A DNA stretch of 64,000 nucleotides from Paenibacillus bouchesdurhonensis (GCF_900155685.1 NZ_LT732547.1:269648-333647), one strand, 5' to 3'; positions 10,254 to 19,209 are shown, counted from the first letter of the stretch. Notes: generated by a model not told the origin, from the letters alone. Translations and numbers: made by a program.

Positions 10254-10786
10254 GTGTGAGGTTAGATAAGTTGAACTTTTATCTTATATATGCTGCGGAT
10301 ACAGCTGTCCTACACTTAGATGTGGACTCAAGCTTTGTGTACCAAAGCAATGCAATACTGCCGTACACTTAGATGCACACACCAAGTTGTCAGCTGTCGC
10401 ACAGTAAATGGAATTTATGTATCTATTTAAGTGCTGGACGAATGTTTCTGCGAATTAGATGGATTTTTATGTACCTAAAGTTAAGAATCCAGCCTATGAT
10501 GGCAAATTGTCTTCTTTTAATGACTTGAGATCCATTTAAATTTACTGTTCCTGTCTTGCCGCCGAAACTAACTACTATAAATCCATTTATATAAGTTGAA
10601 CTATTGAAATAGGCATGTTACTTGGATGATAGAGGTTCATATGAGGCAGGAATCCGGTCAGAAATGCGAGCACAAGCTTATGCTCGGGAAACAGCCTTCT
10701 TTCAGAAAGCTGATTCCGTTCTTCGAAATTAATTTTTCACTCTTGCCCGCATCCCACTCATTAGTTCGTTTTATATAGGTAAAAGT
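10254..10786. repeat. Non-coding region with decayed intergenic repeats
   Basis: No gene is supported in this stretch. It holds several degenerate repeats. TACACTTAGATG occurs at 10311-10322 and 10364-10375. TAAGTTGAACT occurs near 10267 and again near 10592. A unit TAAATGGAATTTATGTATCTA (10405) recurs as TTAGATGGATTTTTATGTACCTA (10455), and an inverted AATCCATTTA follows near 10580. The words look like pieces of a worn-down repeat family, but copies elsewhere in the genome cannot be tested here. Confidence 0.5.
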
Positions 10787-10818
10787 AGTAAAAAGACACC
10801 GTACGGTGTCTTTTTACT
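10787..10818. terminator. Perfect 32-bp palindrome, probable bidirectional terminator
   Basis: Arms AGTAAAAAGACACC and GGTGTCTTTTTACT flank GTAC, giving a fully self-complementary hairpin with A- and T-runs on both strands. It lies 49 bases beyond the stop of the minus-strand DUF4261 gene, which it probably terminates. Confidence 0.8.
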
Positions 10819-10866
10819 CCATCATTCGATGTCTAGTAATAACTTTAGCGATAAGAATTATAAAAT

Positions 10867-12027
10867 CTAATATCTGATTTTGAGACTGTCTCCGTTGACA
10901 TATACACCTTCTGAGCGTGTAATCGGCAGCTTTTGCTCGGAAGTGAAGCCGATTGTTTCTCCATCTCTTAAAGTGACATCGTGTTCTACGACATAACCCG
11001 AAATATTAATCAGGAATTCACGCAGCTCGGCAGGGCTTGCCTGACTATCCAAAACTTCAATCTCATCCTTGCCAAAGGATGTCAGCCCATAGGTATATCC
11101 ATTCATACCAGTTTCGCTGCTGACTAAGCCAAAGTAAACGAGATTCAACAAAGGGAACGCATCATCGGATCTCATGATGTCGGCCATATCCAAAAAGAAT
11201 TCAGGCTGAAAGACGGTACCCGATGTATAGATCCCTATCGCATTCGGCAGCTTTAAACAACTGGCTGCTAGCTTCGTATAAAGCCTGCCGCTGTCCAGTA
11301 TTGAACCGGAACGATTAAGGACGGCCACAATGATCTGCGCTGTATGCGTCTTGGTCACCTCGACGGCTTCTGGCCAGAGATAATTGCTCTGGGCATGGTG
11401 TTCGGCCTCACCATCCGGGATCGGAGCCTCGATAAAGCTCAAAGCCACGGTAAAGTCATCAACTTCAAAGACAAGAGTTCCTTCCTTTTCCTCATTGGGA
11501 TTTCGGTTCACTCCTTCTTCGGGGTGGCAGGAAATGCTCCAATCCTGTATAAGCAGTTTCTTCACCAAATCAAGATCGCATTCTGGAGAGCTCAAGAGGA
11601 CGAACCCGTGAAAACTACCGGATGCCTCGTTTTCGGGAGATTCAAGATTTCCTTGCTCTTGTTCGTGCTCCTGCCCCTGCTCCAGTTCTTGCCCGGCCTC
11701 CAGCTCTGCAGCCCGCTGCATCCAGTAGTTGCGGATCATCTCTACCATAGCGATGGCTTCCTGCTCTGCCGTTGCAGGATCATAATTTGTCATTTCACTG
11801 AATACATGTCCGCAATGCTCGGTATCGGATGGATTTTCATATCCACCGCAGACACCAAGAAGCCATTTTCCGAGTAGTGATTTTTTATACTTGAATATGT
11901 AGTAACGCATGTCGTGCAGGTCAAATTCTCCTGCAATTTCAATTTTGCTGGGCTTTCGGCCGAGTTCATGCTCATGCGTCAGCCAGTCTATCATGGCTTG
12001 CATTGCCGCCTGCTGTTGGGTCGTCAT
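10867..12027 (-). CDS. DUF4261 domain protein
   Basis: This 386-residue soluble protein has a C-terminal half that resembles DUF4261: PNAIGIYTSGTVFQPEFF, LVYFGLVSSETGMNGYTYGL and FGKDEIEVLDSQASPAELREF are seen, ending LPITRSEGVYVNGDSLKIRY. The N-terminal ~100 residues are different and may bind nucleic acid or a partner. The two parts are joined by a Glu/Gln-rich tract (EAGQELEQGQEHEQEQG). AGGAGAGG precedes the ATG. It is transcribed away from the pspA operon. The function of DUF4261 is unknown, and family members often occur beside toxin-like or stress genes. No catalytic motif was recognised. Confidence 0.75.
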   Translation of the reverse strand: MTTQQQAAMQAMIDWLTHEHELGRKPSKIEIAGEFDLHDMRYYIFKYKKSLLGKWLLGVCGGYENPSDTEHCGHVFSEMTNYDPATAEQEAIAMVEMIRNYWMQRAAELEAGQELEQGQEHEQEQGNLESPENEASGSFHGFVLLSSPECDLDLVKKLLIQDWSISCHPEEGVNRNPNEEKEGTLVFEVDDFTVALSFIEAPIPDGEAEHHAQSNYLWPEAVEVTKTHTAQIIVAVLNRSGSILDSGRLYTKLAASCLKLPNAIGIYTSGTVFQPEFFLDMADIMRSDDAFPLLNLVYFGLVSSETGMNGYTYGLTSFGKDEIEVLDSQASPAELREFLINISGYVVEHDVTLRDGETIGFTSEQKLPITRSEGVYVNGDSLKIRY

Positions 12028-12140
12028 TATTCCTCTCCTTTATTAAAATATGAGCAAAGACCTATATTTGTATATTCTACTAATCGGTGGAATGCAATTC
12101 AATATAGAGCCTCTCTTATTTCTTCATCTTTCTACGGAAA

Positions 12141-12167
12141 TGAAACCTTTTTGTCGAAATACATGTA
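12141..12167 (+). promoter_or_regulatory. Sigma-W-like ECF sigma promoter for pspA operon
   Basis: TGAAAC (12141-12146), a 17-base spacer and TGTA (12164-12167) resemble the sigma-W consensus TGAAAC-N16-CGTA. The -10 end lies about 38 bases before the pspA start. In B. subtilis the orthologous pspA-ydjGHI operon is sigma-W dependent, which supports the call. The spacer is one base longer and the -10 has T for C. Confidence 0.65.
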
Positions 12168-12204
12168 TTATAGGTAAATGCGAACTTTCGAAGGAGGACT
12201 CACA

Positions 12205-12843
12205 ATGGGAATCTTGTCGAGGTTTAGAGATATTATGAGAGCCAATGTGAATTCGTTCATGGATCGGGCAGAGGATCCGGCGAAGGCCCTGGATGAATAT
12301 ATGCGGAGCCTGCGCAGTGATCTAAGCCAGGTTAAGGCGGAAATGAATGCTGTGCTTGCGGATGAGCGAAGGGCGAAGGCCTCCTGGAATGAGTGCCAGA
12401 TGGAGATCAAGAAGCTGCAGCGTTATGCCGAGAAAACGGTGGAAGCGGGAAATGAGGATGACGCTATAAAGTTCCTGGAGCGGAAAGCGCAGCAGGCGGA
12501 CAAGTTGAGTGAGCTGCAACAAGCTCACGAGCTAGCGGCTGCCAAAGTGACCCGCATGAGGCAGATGCAGGAGAAGCTGACGAATGACCTCGGCCAACTG
12601 GAGGCTCGATATTCCGAGATGCAGGAGAAGCTTGCTGCCGCCAAGCTGCAGCAAGGCTTCGGGGCGGGCAGCAGCACAGCGGCGGACTCATTTGATGAAA
12701 TTGAGGAGAAGGCTTATCTCGCCGCAGAAGAGGCAATCGCCCTGGCGGAGCTGAGATCATCAGGGGCGCGCCAGGATGCTTCTGCAAGCGTTGAAGATGG
12801 ACTAGCTGCTATTAAAGCAAGAATCAACAAAAAGCAATCATGA
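12205..12843 (+). CDS. pspA: PspA/IM30 family envelope-stress protein
   Basis: This 212-residue protein is almost entirely predicted coiled coil, as expected for PspA/Vipp1 proteins, which assemble into rods or rings on stressed membranes. The start at 12205 gives MGILSRFRDIMRANVNSFMDRAEDPAKALDEYM, the hallmark N-terminal amphipathic helix and DPxKxLDxxI-like motif. AAGGAGG lies eight bases upstream; the upstream in-frame ATG at 12178 has no ribosome binding site. It is the first gene of a four-gene operon with ydjG-, ydjH- and ydjI-like genes behind a sigma-W-like promoter. In B. subtilis the YdjGHI products bring PspA to the membrane. Confidence 0.95.
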   Translation: MGILSRFRDIMRANVNSFMDRAEDPAKALDEYMRSLRSDLSQVKAEMNAVLADERRAKASWNECQMEIKKLQRYAEKTVEAGNEDDAIKFLERKAQQADKLSELQQAHELAAAKVTRMRQMQEKLTNDLGQLEARYSEMQEKLAAAKLQQGFGAGSSTAADSFDEIEEKAYLAAEEAIALAELRSSGARQDASASVEDGLAAIKARINKKQS

Positions 12844-12876
12844 TCCAAGCTACTTTTTATGACCTGAGGTGAGTAA

Positions 12877-13908
12877 ATGCCGGTAATCGATTATAAATGT
12901 CCCAATTGCGGCAGCGGCATGGTCTTTAACGGTAGGACGGGAGCATTGACCTGCCAAGGCTGCGGGAGACAAGACAATATTGAGCAAATCCCTGATCCTC
13001 TCGAGCAGCGGATATTTTCAGAGGAGACGGGGAAGGGGTATCAATGCAACAGCTGCGGGGCTCCTATTACAGCCGAGGAGGTAACGACCGCCACGGTGTG
13101 CAGCTTCTGCGGATCGGCCGTCGTTCTTGGCGACCGTTTGACTGGGGAGCTTGCCCCGGCGAAGGTACTCCCCTTTGTGATCAGCAAGGACGAGGCGGTG
13201 GCGGCCTTTCGGAAATGGTGCAGGAACGGCCTGCTTACCCCCGGAGGATTTATGACCGCGGATCGCGTTAAAGGAATTACGGGAGTGTATGTTCCCTTCT
13301 GGCTGTATGAACTGCATAATCGAGTTGAGGTTCATGGCCAGGCGACGAAAGTAAGAACTTATACGCGGGGCGATTATCGGTATACGGAGACCCAGCATTT
13401 CGCGATATATCGGAAGCTCCGTCTGAATTACGTCAATTTGCCGATCGATGCGTCGCATAAGATGAACGACGAGCTGATGGATAAGCTGGAGCCTTTTCCT
13501 TATGAGCGGTTAAAGGGCTTCAGGAGCCCCTACCTTGCTGGTTATATTGCGGATAAATACAGCTACAACGATCGGGAGCTGCTCCCTCGGGCCAAGGAGA
13601 AAATCAGAGGCTTCATTGAATCCTCGATTTCATCTGCGGTGACCGGGTATACGTCTGTCAGCTTCACCAATAAGGATATTGATACGACCTTAAAGCAGGC
13701 GGACTACTGCTTGATTCCGGTATGGATGGTGAAGTATGACTATAATCGAAAGGAATACGTATTTGCAATGAATGGTCAGACGGGCAAGGTAGTCGGCAAG
13801 CCTCCGCTCAGCAAAGGGAAAATCACAGCCTGGTTTGCAGGCGTATCGGGCGCAACACTTCTGGCTTTGAAGCTGATCTCCTGGATGATGGGAGGAGGAT
13901 TCTTGTGA
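12877..13908 (+). CDS. ydjG: YdjG-like zinc-ribbon membrane protein
   Basis: This 343-residue protein starts with two zinc ribbons (YKCPNCGSG...CQGCG and YQCNSCGAP...CSFCGS), which resemble TFIIB-type fingers. The middle region (VPFWLYELHNRVEVHGQATK, RKLRLNYVNLPIDASHKMND) matches the B. subtilis YdjG type. One hydrophobic helix lies at the C-terminus (ITAWFAGVSGATLLALKLI). GAGGTGAG precedes the ATG. It overlaps the next gene by four bases, so translation is coupled. With YdjH it is thought to anchor PspA at the membrane; zinc binding and membrane attachment fit that role. Confidence 0.88.
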   Translation: MPVIDYKCPNCGSGMVFNGRTGALTCQGCGRQDNIEQIPDPLEQRIFSEETGKGYQCNSCGAPITAEEVTTATVCSFCGSAVVLGDRLTGELAPAKVLPFVISKDEAVAAFRKWCRNGLLTPGGFMTADRVKGITGVYVPFWLYELHNRVEVHGQATKVRTYTRGDYRYTETQHFAIYRKLRLNYVNLPIDASHKMNDELMDKLEPFPYERLKGFRSPYLAGYIADKYSYNDRELLPRAKEKIRGFIESSISSAVTGYTSVSFTNKDIDTTLKQADYCLIPVWMVKYDYNRKEYVFAMNGQTGKVVGKPPLSKGKITAWFAGVSGATLLALKLISWMMGGGFL

Positions 13909-14723
13909 GAAAGTATGATGCAGCACCTACAGCACCGACAATACCGACAATACTGGTCATTCTGATCTTCTTCTTCGCATCTCTCGCTGCGCCAGTACAG
14001 ATGGCAGCAGCAGCGCCAACAAAGACGCTGATCTATGATAAAGCGAACCTGCTCAGCTCGGAGGAATATGATGAGTTGAACGCGATGGCGAATGAGTACG
14101 GCGCGAAAAGGGAAACAGATATCATAATTATTACTTCAAATAACGCTGATAATATCGACGTCGAGAAGATGACGGAGGATTTTTACGACAATGAGGCCCC
14201 CGGTTATGATAAGTCCCATGGCAATGCGGTGATTCTAACGCTCGACATGAGGAATAGGGACGTATATTTGGCCGGATTCTACAAGGCGGAGCAATATCTG
14301 GACGATGGCAGGCTGGACAAAATACGCAACAGGATCACGCCGGATTTATCCAATGGAGATTATAAGCGAGCTTTTGAAAAATACATTAAAACCGCCCATA
14401 AGTATATGGGCTTCAAGCCGGGAGTGAACCCGGATAACCCGCTGTTTAACATTTGGTTTCAACTGGCAGCAGCCGGCATCTTTGGCGGTATTGTCGTCAG
14501 TACCATGGCTTACCGCTCGGGCGGCCGCATTACGATTAATCGGCGCACCTATGAGGATGCCAGCACTTCAGGAATAGTGGATCGCCAGGATCAATACCTT
14601 AGAACGACGACGACGAAACGGAAGATCGAGCGGAACACGGGCAGCAGCTCAGGCGGCGGTGGCGGCGGTGGGGGAATCACCGGAGGCGGTCATTCGCATA
14701 GCAGCAGCAGAGGGAAATTTTAA
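13905..14723 (+). CDS. ydjH: YdjH-like TPM-domain membrane protein
   Basis: This 272-residue protein has an N-terminal signal or anchor helix (about residues 12-33, rich in Ile/Leu/Phe, ending near AAAAPTK). An extracytoplasmic TPM domain (about 38-165: IYDKANLLSSEEYDELN, TDIIIITSNN, NAVILTLDMRNRDVYLAG) and a second helix near 185-203 follow. The C-terminus has a poly-Gly run and GGGHSHSSSRGKF, typical of TPM proteins. The start is a GTG overlapping the upstream stop, with GGAGGAGG before it. It is the third gene of the psp operon and probable partner of the YdjG-like protein in recruiting PspA. No phosphatase role is claimed. Confidence 0.85.
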   Translation: MRKYDAAPTAPTIPTILVILIFFFASLAAPVQMAAAAPTKTLIYDKANLLSSEEYDELNAMANEYGAKRETDIIIITSNNADNIDVEKMTEDFYDNEAPGYDKSHGNAVILTLDMRNRDVYLAGFYKAEQYLDDGRLDKIRNRITPDLSNGDYKRAFEKYIKTAHKYMGFKPGVNPDNPLFNIWFQLAAAGIFGGIVVSTMAYRSGGRITINRRTYEDASTSGIVDRQDQYLRTTTTKRKIERNTGSSSGGGGGGGGITGGGHSHSSSRGKF

Positions 14724-14744
14724 TCGAAGGGATGGGGAATCAAC

Positions 14745-15794
14745 ATGGGATTCTTTAGAAATCAATTTGCCAACGTCGTAGAATGGGAAGAATTCAGAGA
14801 TGATATGATCTTCTGGAAATGGAGCAACCGGGAGATTAAGAAGGGCAGTAAATTGATCATTCGGGCGGGACAAGACGCGATTTTTGTGAACAATGGCAAG
14901 ATCGAGGGAATTTTTGAGGATGAAGGTTCTTATAACATAGAGTCAGAAATCATTCCGTTTCTATCCACGCTAAAAGGCTTTAAATTTGGCTTTAACAGCG
15001 GCATGCGGGTTGAGGTATTGTTCGTCAACACGAAGGAATTTACCGTTAGATGGGGAACGCAGAATCCGATCTTGATTCCGACGCCTCAGCTGCCGGGCGG
15101 CATGCCGATTCGCGCCAACGGAACGTTCAATTTTAAAGTCAATGACTATGTGACGTTGATCGATAATATCGCCGGGATGAAAGGCAGCTATCTGGTTGAG
15201 GATGTTAAAATCCGCATCACTTCCGTATTGGATCAGCTGCTGATGAAATGGATCAGCCGAGAAGGCAAGGACATGTTCAATTTACAGGCGAACGCTGTGG
15301 ACATCGCGAGAGGAATTCGCGAGGATTTGGATATGGAAATGCTGGGCAACGGCATGACGATTACCGGCTTCCAGGTGATGAGCTTCAACTATCCTCAGGA
15401 AATCCAGGACATGATTACGAAGACGGCATCCCACGAAATGATCGGCAACCTGCAGAAATACCAGCAGGTCAGCATGACGGACGGCATCGCTTCCGGCAAA
15501 GTGCAGGGCGGCGGCATGGCCTCGGACATGGCAGGCATGATGATGGGCATGACCATGGCGAATGAAATGATGAAGAACATGAACATGAATCCGGGCCAGA
15601 ACCAGAACCAGAACCAGAACCAAGGCCAGAGTTCGAACCAGAATCAGCACTCTCAGAATCCAAGCCAGCAACCTTCTGGGGGCGGCGCTTCATCCGCTCA
15701 TGAAGAGGGCAAACGGCCAAACTTTTGTCCGAACTGTGGTGCGAAGAACGAAGGGGCGAATTTCTGTCCGAATTGCGGCCAGAAGCTGAATTAA
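14745..15794 (+). CDS. ydjI: YdjI-like SPFH-domain protein with C-terminal zinc ribbon
   Basis: This 349-residue protein carries an SPFH (prohibitin/flotillin-like) core at about residues 30-230 (GQDAIFVNNGKIEGIFEDEGSYNIES, PIRANGTFNFKVNDYV). A Met/Gly-rich stretch and an Asn/Gln repeat (near residue 287) lead to a double CxxC zinc ribbon (FCPNCGAKNEGANFCPNCGQ). It is the last gene of the psp operon, followed by a terminator. In B. subtilis YdjI is needed for membrane localisation of PspA. The N/Q tract is encoded by AAC-CAG repeats and may vary in length. Confidence 0.9.
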   Translation: MGFFRNQFANVVEWEEFRDDMIFWKWSNREIKKGSKLIIRAGQDAIFVNNGKIEGIFEDEGSYNIESEIIPFLSTLKGFKFGFNSGMRVEVLFVNTKEFTVRWGTQNPILIPTPQLPGGMPIRANGTFNFKVNDYVTLIDNIAGMKGSYLVEDVKIRITSVLDQLLMKWISREGKDMFNLQANAVDIARGIREDLDMEMLGNGMTITGFQVMSFNYPQEIQDMITKTASHEMIGNLQKYQQVSMTDGIASGKVQGGGMASDMAGMMMGMTMANEMMKNMNMNPGQNQNQNQNQGQSSNQNQHSQNPSQQPSGGGASSAHEEGKRPNFCPNCGAKNEGANFCPNCGQKLN

Positions 15795-15812
15795 ACATAA
15801 TATATTGCAAGC

Positions 15813-15868
15813 AAAGAATTAGACGATGAGCCGTAGTGATGATGGCTCATGCGTTTAATTCTTTTTTT
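15813..15868 (+). terminator. Rho-independent terminator of psp operon
   Basis: A long stem pairs AAAGAATTAGA/ATGAGCC with GGCTCAT/TTTAATTCTTT with a small internal mismatch, followed by seven Ts. It begins 19 bases after the YdjI-like stop. Confidence 0.85.
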
Positions 15869-16039
15869 GTAGCTATGAAACATATTTAATGAGGGAATAT
15901 GAGAGATTATTGGTGTGTACTAGATTGCTAATAAGCCAAGTTGAAATTAAAGAAATATACATTGAAATAATTGACAATAAAATAATTAAATGGTAATTTT
16001 AGGTGGTTGTAAAAATACTTACTTAGGAGATGAGTGCCT

Positions 16040-17422
16040 GTGAAGAAGATTACTAGCCTATTTTTACTCACAGTACTAGTTTTTGCCCTCAGTGTTCCTG
16101 CTTATGCAGCCGAAGAAGAATTATTCACCACAACCAGTGAGCCAGGTATCGTTATGTCTATTGAAAGATTTAATCAGCTTTATGGTAGACCTAGTAGTTC
16201 ATCTGATACAATCAGTAACATTGAAAAAAATGCAACTATCAGTCTTGAAAATATTCAATTGCAAGGGGATGTTCTAAATTTTAACGCTATTATAAATTAT
16301 AATAATACCGAGAAGAGATTAGCAGCTTCGGGTAATCTCTACAAGAGCTATAAACAAGATAATTCCATAAATAGTGTAGTGGGAGATCTTGAAGATAGTA
16401 CTCATAATTTTAATGTTCTTTTATTTGATATTTATAATGACAGCTCAGAAGATAAAGTTATCACCAATAAAAAATATGAAAATTCACCACATTTAAAAAT
16501 TTATATGAAAGATCAGGAAGGAAATATCCTGCTATTTGAAGTTGATGTACCAAAGGAACTGGAAAGTGTTGAAGTTAGCACTAACGATAGAATAGATACC
16601 GAAAAGGACTTCTTTTGGTTTATTAGTGTAATTCAACCCTATGAACAAAAGGAGATTCCTACAGACAAAAAAGTAATGGAAAAGCTTGGTGTTCAGAAAT
16701 CAACTATTTCTCCCACAGCTGTAGGTTATTTCTCTGACTGGACTCACAGTACAACGTATTATAAATCTTTTTACATTGGATCTGACTATATCCAAGCTTG
16801 GTCTTTGCCGTACGGGTCATGGAAGGCTCTGGATGTAAAAAATCAATCTACCTGGGTGAATAGCTTTAAAATCGCTGAACATGTAACTGTTAATGGAACT
16901 ACTTACAGGAATATAGATAATCCTTTCAGGTATAAAAATGTTCGACTTAGTACTGGAGTTGGGGCTAAGTCAACAATTGTAAATGCTATCGTGGATGGAA
17001 GGCTTGATGGTTATAGCACAGGCTCCTCATTAGCATTGAAAATTGCCGAAAAAGCATGGTCGACAGCACTTCCGGCCTTGCCTTCAATAAGTGAAATTAC
17101 AGGATGGATTAATGCGATTATTGATGCAGGAACGAGTAAAACAATTACACTTGGAACTTCTAATATTAAATTGAATTCAAATCCTACAGTAGTTGAAAGT
17201 GCAAACTCAGGTAATCATCAACTGTTCAGGTATACCGATATTTCTGGTGCAAATACAGGTCACCATTTACTTCTTCAAAGCACAGTTCAGTATGAAAGCA
17301 CTACAGGTACATCTGCAACGGCGAACGGTGTTATGAAAGTTAAGTGGGATGTTTACTACGATGGCTTACTGTATAACTCCAATAGCAAGGATATATCTTT
17401 TCAATACACTGTTTCCAAATAA
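16040..17422 (+). CDS. Secreted protein of unknown function
   Basis: The start chosen is GTG 16040 because AGGAGA ends nine bases upstream; GTG 16034 is too close. The 460-residue product begins with a Sec signal peptide (KKITSLFLLTVLVFALSVPAYA, cleavage before AEEE). The mature protein is beta-rich, with no catalytic motif, repeat or anchor recognised; a central YFSDWTHSTTYYKSFYIGSDYIQAWSL-like region and a C-terminal KVKWDVYYDG strand pattern are visible in pieces. Codon use is clearly more AT-rich than in the flanking genes, suggesting acquisition by transfer. Possibly an exported enzyme, immunity or cell-surface factor. I do not recognise the family. Confidence 0.75.
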   Translation: MKKITSLFLLTVLVFALSVPAYAAEEELFTTTSEPGIVMSIERFNQLYGRPSSSSDTISNIEKNATISLENIQLQGDVLNFNAIINYNNTEKRLAASGNLYKSYKQDNSINSVVGDLEDSTHNFNVLLFDIYNDSSEDKVITNKKYENSPHLKIYMKDQEGNILLFEVDVPKELESVEVSTNDRIDTEKDFFWFISVIQPYEQKEIPTDKKVMEKLGVQKSTISPTAVGYFSDWTHSTTYYKSFYIGSDYIQAWSLPYGSWKALDVKNQSTWVNSFKIAEHVTVNGTTYRNIDNPFRYKNVRLSTGVGAKSTIVNAIVDGRLDGYSTGSSLALKIAEKAWSTALPALPSISEITGWINAIIDAGTSKTITLGTSNIKLNSNPTVVESANSGNHQLFRYTDISGANTGHHLLLQSTVQYESTTGTSATANGVMKVKWDVYYDGLLYNSNSKDISFQYTVSK

Positions 17423-17438
17423 AATAACTTGAATCTTT

Positions 17439-17467
17439 CAACGGCGGCTAAAAGTCGCCGTTGTCTT
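17439..17467 (+). terminator. Terminator after secreted protein gene
   Basis: CAACGGCG and CGCCGTTG form an 8-bp stem, extended by three weaker pairs, followed by TCTTTGT. It lies 17 bases beyond the stop. Confidence 0.7.
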
Positions 17468-17547
17468 TGTCCACTTTTTAATGTATATGTTAATTATTAG
17501 TGAATATAATTTCTGAAACAATGAACGGAAGTTTAAGGGGGGATTTA

Positions 17548-18156
17548 ATGAAACAAAAAAATTCTGGTAGGACTGCCATAAGGATCATTTCATTGTTAAT
17601 ATTTATTATATTAATTATTATCAGCATTTCGGAACATCAAACTAAGGAATTGTATAAAGAGCATATTTCTATGATCATCAATGACAGCTTGCACAATATG
17701 GTCTCGGCGTTTCAAGAAAATGAAAATATGTATGACACGGTACTGCGAAGTGGAAAAATTACGTTGGATCAAGCTAGGGTTTTAGCGATGAATAACGAAC
17801 TGATCCAACGTACGATTCAAGAAAATGCGGATGTTGCAGTGAAACTGAAATATAAAAAGGAAGGATTTCAATATAATCAAAGCTCTTTAAATGCACAGAA
17901 GATTGCTCTTTTATTTTCTGAAATAAACGAATCAAGTATAGATTCAGAAGAGAAATTAGCTATAGAGAAAATTCGGGAGTTGAACAAAAAATGGATATCT
18001 TCGAGCTTGCCGGAGAATGGAACCGACTATAGTTTATCCAATTCCCATTGGATCGAGCTAATTGACAGAATTGAGAAGAGTACTCTGATTTATTTGCAAG
18101 AGAATAACATAACCAATGTAGAAGAAATATGGATCGAACGTACTCAGATTAATTAG
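17548..18156 (+). CDS. Small membrane-anchored protein of unknown function
   Basis: This 202-residue product starts at ATG 17548 after AAGGGGGG; the earlier in-frame GTG 17500 has no ribosome binding site. One transmembrane helix covers about residues 11-29 (IRIISLLIFIILIIISI), so the Lys/Arg-rich N-terminus is cytosolic and the remaining ~170 helical, charged residues face outside. No domain was recognised. It is AT-rich like the secreted protein upstream and separated from it by a terminator, so the two share an unusual base composition rather than an obvious operon. Confidence 0.7.
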   Translation: MKQKNSGRTAIRIISLLIFIILIIISISEHQTKELYKEHISMIINDSLHNMVSAFQENENMYDTVLRSGKITLDQARVLAMNNELIQRTIQENADVAVKLKYKKEGFQYNQSSLNAQKIALLFSEINESSIDSEEKLAIEKIRELNKKWISSSLPENGTDYSLSNSHWIELIDRIEKSTLIYLQENNITNVEEIWIERTQIN

Positions 18157-18241
18157 GGATAAACAGAAAGCTACTCTACCGAGAGACTTACTCAAAAAGT
18201 CTGCTCGATAGGGTTGCTTTGCTTTAATTGAACTAATTGCC

Positions 18242-18712
18242 TTACAACTCCGTCCATGTAACGTTTAATTCAATGACCCCTTCTTGGGAAGATAGGAGTC
18301 CGCCGATCATGGACCAGCTTTCATTCTTGTCAGGATTATCTCCTTGAATAATGATGTTCTCCTCATCCAGAGTTTGACCGGAGTCGTCTAAATTTTGCGC
18401 TTTAAAATAATCCTTGTACAGCTTGGTGATTGTCTCCATGTCTTCTTCTGTTGAGAAAATAAGCAGCACGGATTTCTTGCCGTCATTGATTTCAGAGTGG
18501 GATGTACTGATCTTCGCATCGTCCGGCAATGGAAAATCCACCGGCAAGTATTCAGGTCTTTGATCGTTGGCTGCGGCTTCGGCTGCAATGTCTTGCACGG
18601 CTTCCGAGTTCGATGGTTGTTGTGTCGGCTCGTTCTTGGAGGATTGGCAGGCGCTTAATCCTACCAGTACAAGAATGGATATTAATAAATACATCCATTT
18701 GCTGTTCTTCAT
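18242..18712 (-). CDS. Putative lipoprotein
   Basis: This 156-residue product has a lipoprotein signal: positive start MKNSKW, hydrophobic core, and lipobox LSAC with Cys22. A low-complexity linker (SSKNEPTQQPSNSEAVQD) and a small alpha/beta domain follow (PVDFPLPDDAKISTSHSE, SVLLIFSTEEDMETITKLYKDYF, IELNVTW). This tail resembles many small Bacillota lipoproteins of unknown role. AGGAGAG precedes the ATG. It stands alone between unrelated genes. Confidence 0.8.
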   Translation of the reverse strand: MKNSKWMYLLISILVLVGLSACQSSKNEPTQQPSNSEAVQDIAAEAAANDQRPEYLPVDFPLPDDAKISTSHSEINDGKKSVLLIFSTEEDMETITKLYKDYFKAQNLDDSGQTLDEENIIIQGDNPDKNESWSMIGGLLSSQEGVIELNVTWTEL

Positions 18713-19033
18713 GATCCAGTCTCTCCTTCTCTACATTCCTCATATTTCCAAATATTATTTTATATTATTATGATTTTTAATTTTTTTCTACGGGTTGATA
18801 GGCCCATTTATGGCCGTTTCCATGGGGCGGAAAGTAGTCTTAGCTCTGATAAAGCTCACAACAAAGAACACAAAAAAACGAGTCCGTCAAAGAGAGAGGG
18901 TCATGTAAGCGCACTATTAAATCTGGAAGGGTTATTTTTGGCCTGATTTGGATTCCCTTATTTCTTTACACCACCTTTTTTTAGGAGTAATATTTCATCC
19001 ATGACGAACTGGTTTATGAATTAAATAATCCTT
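18713..19033. other. Intergenic stretch upstream of riboswitch, no gene seen
   Basis: AT-rich and without a supported reading frame. It contains the promoter side of the minus-strand lipoprotein gene and must contain the promoter for the c-di-AMP leader, but no unambiguous -35/-10 pair was found. Confidence 0.5.
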
Positions 19034-19209
19034 GATCGCTGAATTCTACAGTTATTTTACAATCGGAAACGGGGGAACCAAAGGGATGAGCTTGCCTATC
19101 CCGGGGGGGTGAATCGCTTGATTTGAAGACGATGTATGGAGATTGTCAAGTGTAGGGCTACTTTCGGCCCGAATCCGTCAGCTAACCTCGTAAGCGTTAC
19201 GAAAGAGGA
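19034..19209 (+). ncRNA. c-di-AMP riboswitch (ydaO-yuaA type) aptamer
   Basis: The leader contains the conserved blocks of the ydaO class in order: CGCTGAATTCTA, CGGGGGAACCA, GGGTGAATC, GTAGGGCTACTT, CCCGAATCCGTCAGCTAACC and a closing CGTAAGCG region. In this class c-di-AMP binding promotes termination and lowers expression of potassium or osmolyte transporters. A strong terminator follows at 19237 and the next gene is a KimA-type importer, exactly the known arrangement. Confidence 0.93.

Noticed and set aside
11344..11877. 177-codon plus-strand frame opposite the DUF4261 gene
   Set aside because: No ribosome binding site or known domain; the minus-strand gene has both a clear start and a family match.
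15585..15650. Tandem AAC-CAG repeats as a possible CRISPR or mobile repeat
   Set aside because: They are in-frame codon repeats for Asn/Gln in the SPFH protein, with no spacers.
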